Below, piece by piece: positions 60,080-64,000 of a stretch of DNA of 64,000 nt. A program made the position numbers and the translations under genes. The DNA is from Pleurodeles waltl. Its lineage: Eukaryota > Chordata > Amphibia > Caudata > Salamandridae. The stretch is taken from positions 660,197,717 to 660,261,716 of the forward strand of contig NC_090446.1 in the NCBI RefSeq assembly GCF_031143425.1, given 5' to 3'. Under the pieces are notes generated by a model. The model was not told the origin of the DNA and made no database searches. It saw nothing but the letters and a program-made list of their open reading frames with translations. Position 1 is the first letter of the stretch, and every line of letters starts with the position of its first letter.

Positions 60080-61113
60080 GGGGGTCATTACAACCTTGGC
60101 GGTCTTTTAACAAGACCGCCGAGGGACCGCCGTGCGGAAGACCGCCAGTAGTGGCGGTTTGCCGCTCGGCGTATTATGACCGTTGGCTGCTCTCCGTCCT
60201 CTTTATGACGGAGAGCTGCCGACAGCCATAGTGGCGGGTGGCGGGGAAGTGGAGGTTGCTCCACCTCCACCGCCATGCCAACAGAACACCGCCCAGCGAA
60301 TCACATCCTGTGATTCGGCGTGGCGGTGTTCTGTTGGCGGTGTGGTGTCGGTGGAGCAGCCCCCATGGCTCCCGTCCCCTCCCGGAGGATCGACGGACAA
60401 GGTAAGTCGATCGTCTGTTAGGGGAGGGGGGTGGGGGGTGTTGTGTGTTGTGTGGGTGCATGGGGGTGTGCATCTGTGTATGTAGAGGGGGGTGTGAATG
60501 CGTGTATGCTTGCGGGTGTGTTGCGTGTGTTGGGAATGAGTGCGTGTATGTATGTCTGTATGGATGTGTGCGTGTATGTCTGTATATGGGTGTGCGTGTC
60601 TGACTGAGTTTGTGGATGCAGACATGTATGTTGGTGTGTGTGCGTGTATGTGTGTTGGTGGTGCCTGCGTGCGTGTCGTGTGTGTGCGAGTTATGTGATG
60701 TTGGGGGTCGGGGTGGGGAGGGGGGCCCTGCCACCTTTGGGGGGTGGCAGGGGTGGTGGGGGGTGTAGGGGAGGGAGTCGGGGCGGGGGTGGGGGAGACC
60801 CCTATCAGTGCCAGGGAAATAATTTCCTGGCACTGATAAGGCTTACCGCCATGGATTTCATGGCAGTTCCTACCGCTGGAAATCCACGGCGGTAAGCCGG
60901 GTCGAAATACCGCTGGTGGTATTGTGACGGCCGCCGAGCTGGAGACCCAGGTCTCCAGCCCAGAGGTCGTCTCCGCCCTGGCGGGTGGAACGGTGAAGAA
61001 GCGGATGACCATGGCGGTAACCGCCATGGTCATAATACTCAAAAAAAGACCGCCAGCCTGTTGGCGGTCTTACCGCTGCTTTAACACCGTTCGCCAGGGT
61101 TGTAATGACCCCC
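60080..61113 (+). mobile_element. Non-autonomous relative of the large Harbinger element, 1,034 bp
   Basis: Perfect 16 bp inverted ends (GGGGGTCATTACAACC), flanked by ATA on both sides (60077-60079 and 61114-61116). The right 70 bases (GCCAGCCTGTTGGCGG, GCTTTAACACCG, CGCCAGGG) match the right end of the 9.95 kb element. The interior has GGCGG/CCGCC stems, a GT-rich tract at about 60430-60700, and a hairpin at 60810-60895. Long open frames on the minus strand come from the GT-rich tract and are not genes. Confidence 0.88.
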
Positions 61114-61116
61114 ATA

Positions 61117-61984
61117 ATTCCCTAAGAGAGCAGGCTCTTTGTGCAAAAGTTTGTTTTGAAGCTGCACAATATGCTTGTTGTGATATGGTGGATTCGGCAA
61201 ACATCACTTGTAAGCTACTGATTGCCCCAAATGCAACCTATCCATTCAAACTAAAAGATCCAAAACACAAATTGATAGTGCAAAAAAAAAACAGTATAAT
61301 GGAAGATGCCATGCCTTCCACAAGCTTAGCTTTTGTACAGTAGTTGGGCATTTTAAGTCCCGCATTAGCACACACCTTCAGCTGCTTGCATATGTAATAT
61401 GAGTCTGCTTGTTTTTGTATTTTTAAAAAGATACATCACAGCTTTACTGCAGACCTCCTGCACCAACAGTGATTCCAGCAATCAACAGCCACCCCAGATA
61501 TTCGAGGTTTCTACTCTATAAACACTGCCTTAAAGATGCTCTCCAAACAACACAAGAGACTCAAGCTGAAGCATAAACCTCGGAATGCAACAGCTGACCA
61601 CGATTGGAACTAGAGACACCACTACCAGAGACACCTCATGAAGCACATAGAAATGAGAGAGATTTAAGCCAAAATATTCACCACTTCATGCACAGGAGAT
61701 ATGGCTCATTGTGAATATGATATACCAATTAAATCAAATTAACGAAACAACTACAGAAAACCTCATAAAAAAACCTCTACAGATTATAGCGTGTTCATGC
61801 ACAGAGCAACTGCACAAACCCCAGCTAGCAATGAAAAACAGCCAAAAGATAGGCTCGTTCGAGAAAAGAAGCACACAGGAGTGGTTCCTGTGCTGTGGCG
61901 GAGAAGCGTTGCTCCCCGCCAATAGGAACAACTGCAAAACTTTTAGTATAAAATGATGCTAAACTATGTTTATTATCGTTTTAT
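61117..61984. other. Anonymous DNA
   Basis: No gene recognised; the short open frame at 61711-61956 lacks any known domain. Confidence 0.45.
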
Positions 61985-62450
61985 AGTAAAAGGGGCTGGC
62001 CATCGGGCTGTGACGAGACGGAGGGGGAGTCAACAGCTCTCCTCCTCAGTGCGCATGTATGTTTGGCCAGCCGTTTTGGGCCATCCAAACACACATGAGC
62101 ACTGGGCTCTCATAAACCCAGCAACGCAGGCACTGCGATCCTGGGTTGGAGACAGCAGACAGAGACTTTCACTCTGCTTCAGAGTGCCCTGGCTGGGCAC
62201 TCTGTCAAATCCTAACACTGCTTCCCTGGTGCCAGCAGCATGAAAGTACCATTAGGATTGGACGCAGGGCAGGCTGGGAGCCTGTGCCTCCAGTCTTGTC
62301 GAGGAACAGATGGTAGTGGCGACGCACGGAGCAAAAGATAATATTTTGAAATTATTATTATTTTATTTTTTTGTGTCCTGATGCCACGTGACGCACCACC
62401 CCACCCCTCCCCTTTTCCCTCGCATGAAACGCCACTGGAAGCACACCACT
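61985..62450 (+). repeat. Interspersed repeat, related to 6170-6605
   Basis: Opposite orientation and diverged relative of the repeat at 6170-6605, with an ATTATTATTATTTTATTTTT tail at 62351-62372. An A/T-rich tail is consistent with a SINE-like origin, but no tRNA-type promoter was seen. Confidence 0.4.
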
Positions 62451-62796
62451 GAAACAGCAACTAACATGTCCCATTATTTGTGAGATCTGGCTCAAGTTGT
62501 AGACATGCCTTCTATAAGATTGAGGGCTGGTGGCAAGAGATAGAGGAGCAGGGAGCAGGAGACGTGATCCAATCTTCTACATTGAACACTTTAGGTTTAA
62601 CTCTATTAATCATTTCATAATAGAACTTTGTTTTTTCTTGTTAACTATTTTTTGTTTAACTTCATCAATGTTTTTCACTGCATCAAAGTTGTCTGCTAAC
62701 TTACCAAACTTTGGAGTAAGTAAAGTTTTTTCCTTCCTACCTCTCAACAAAAAGAAAGGTTAAAATCCAGTTGTAGAATTTACTGTACTATTTTAA
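62451..62796. other. Stretch between repeat and gypsy-like pol end
   Basis: AT-rich, no gene. It could be the untranslated 3' part of the gypsy-like element, but no polypurine tract or LTR border is obvious. Confidence 0.4.
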
Positions 62797-64000
62797 CTAT
62801 AAACTTTTTTCACGTAAATAAACACGTACGTTTACATTTGATGCAATAGCTAACTGAATTTGTTCTTTCATTAATTTATTCATACGTTCAACTTGACCAT
62901 TTGATGATGGATTGTAAAGAGGAGTTTTTTCTTGTTCTATACCGTACCTAATTAAAAATGTACACATCCTTAACGAAGTTAACTGTGTACCATTGTCAGA
63001 CAAATTCTAGGTAATCCTTTGATTGCAAACATTTTTTTTTTAAACTCAATGGCAGCATCTGTACTAATGTTTTGTAAAAAATCCCAATGGATCCATTTAG
63101 AATAGTAATCTGTGACAACAGTTAAATAACGTATTTCAGACTCAAGTAGACTAAACAGGCCTGAAAAATCCATAGCTACTTTTAACCACGGTGCATTAGG
63201 TATAATTACTGGTTGTAATTCTTTCTTACTCACTTTCCAATGTTTATCTGAGTTAACACATTCAACACAGCTGTCCAAATACATATTAACATCATTGTCA
63301 AGTCCCTGGCCACCAATAATATGTTCTCAATATTTGTTTTTTGTGGGAGTGGTTCATAGATGCCCTTTATGAGCTAAATCAACCAATCTTTTCCTTAATA
63401 TTTGAGGTGGAACATACAAATCATGTCTCATTAAGATTCCACACTCAATAGTCAATTCATCAGCTACTTGTAAAAAATTGTTGAATATACTATCTAACTT
63501 TCTGCCGGGAGGCCTCCCATTGGTAGCATATTTCATAACTTGCTGTAACATCAAATCCTTTTCACAAGCCTCATCCCACTCTTCAGCAGAAATCACACCA
63601 TCACAATGATCCGCAGCATCCAAATAAGCTACAACACATTTGTTATCTAGCATTTCACTGTCATCACCATCTTCCAAAAGTAACCTAGATAAACAATCCG
63701 CACATCTGTTCAAACCCCCAGATATGTGTCTTATTACAAAATTGTATTCTTGCAATTTTGATAACAGCCTGATTACCCTAGAAGATGCCTTTGTGTTACT
63801 CCTTCCATCCATCATGTACACAAGTGATCTATGATCAATTACAATTTCAAACTCATTGTCCCACAGATATGTTTTACATTTTTCCACAGCCCATACACAA
63901 GCTAAAGCTTCCCTTTCAATAATGCTATAAAAACATTGAGACTTCCAAAGCATTCTAGAAATAAACGCTGCTGTGTACTCCTTTCCTGACACAATTTGAG
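62797..64000 (-). pseudogene. Ty3/gypsy-like retrotransposon pol, RNase H and integrase, cut by the window edge
   Basis: Minus-strand coding remnant of an LTR retrotransposon. RNase H is open from the window edge to 63354 (SIIEREALACVWAVEKC and the IDHRSLVYMM stretch, then a GGLNRCADCLSRL motif). The integrase zinc region begins at DLAHKGH and has CVEC after a break at 63285-63353. The catalytic core has D in WLKVAMDFSG, D in SDNGTQL and E in SSNGQVERMNK. Frame breaks at about 63285-63353 and 62980-63003 split it. The reverse transcriptase and gag would lie beyond 64000; no 3' LTR is recognised to the left. Confidence 0.85.

Noticed and set aside
60174..61042. Minus-strand frames of 219 and 279 codons rich in His and Thr
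   Set aside because: Derived from the GT-rich tract and palindromes of the 1,034 bp miniature element.

Overview
The window looks like intergenic DNA from a very large, transposon-rich vertebrate genome. A salamander, and within salamanders a newt such as Pleurodeles, is the best guess. The clues are spliced PIF/Harbinger elements in bulk, many Harbinger-like miniature elements, 1.6-3 kb LTRs, a gammaretrovirus-like endogenous retrovirus (ERV) and L2-type LINE remains. I found no convincing host protein-coding exon, tRNA or rRNA gene. The species call is inference.

Left part (1-18157). Anonymous AT-rich DNA carries two Harbinger-like miniature elements (886-1794 and 4731-5290). It is followed by a nearly 10 kb PIF/Harbinger transposon (8204-18154) with terminal inverted repeats and an ATA target duplication. 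That element holds two genes for Myb/SANT-like DNA-binding proteins flanking a HARBI1-type DDE transposase gene on the opposite strand. The first Myb gene and the transposase converge; the transposase and the second Myb gene diverge from a CpG-rich stretch. Each gene has one visible frame break. Its right third contains three tandem arrays with 32, 29/30 and 65 bp units.

Middle (18158-35640). Mostly anonymous DNA, with a CT-rich tract, a decayed L2/CR1-like LINE (about 21770-23875), and a 2,998 bp LTR-like element with TG...CA ends and a CAATC duplication (27921-30918, minus sense).

Nested block (35640-54360). An L2-like LINE fragment is split by a miniature inverted-repeat element. That element is split by a complete minus-strand ERV (36066-53533, 4 bp ATAT duplication, paired 1.6 kb LTRs). 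The ERV is itself split by a 915 bp Harbinger-like element in pol (TAA duplication) and by a second 2,988 bp solo LTR in its leader (TACAT duplication). The ERV has gag with a PPPY-type late motif and a zinc knuckle, protease, reverse transcriptase, RNase H, integrase with a GPY motif, and env. Its primer binding site matches initiator tRNA-Met. It is interrupted by several stops and frameshifts, so it is not coding-competent as read.

Right part (54361-64000). A hAT-like miniature element, a hammerhead-core-like motif on the minus strand, small satellites, a 1,034 bp non-autonomous relative of the 10 kb Harbinger element (60080-61113), and the 3' end of pol of a Ty3/gypsy-like retrotransposon that runs out of the window on the right.

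The parts interact as a transposon ecosystem: the transposase and Myb proteins of the large Harbinger element would be expected to act on short elements sharing its ends, and insertion order can be read from the nesting.
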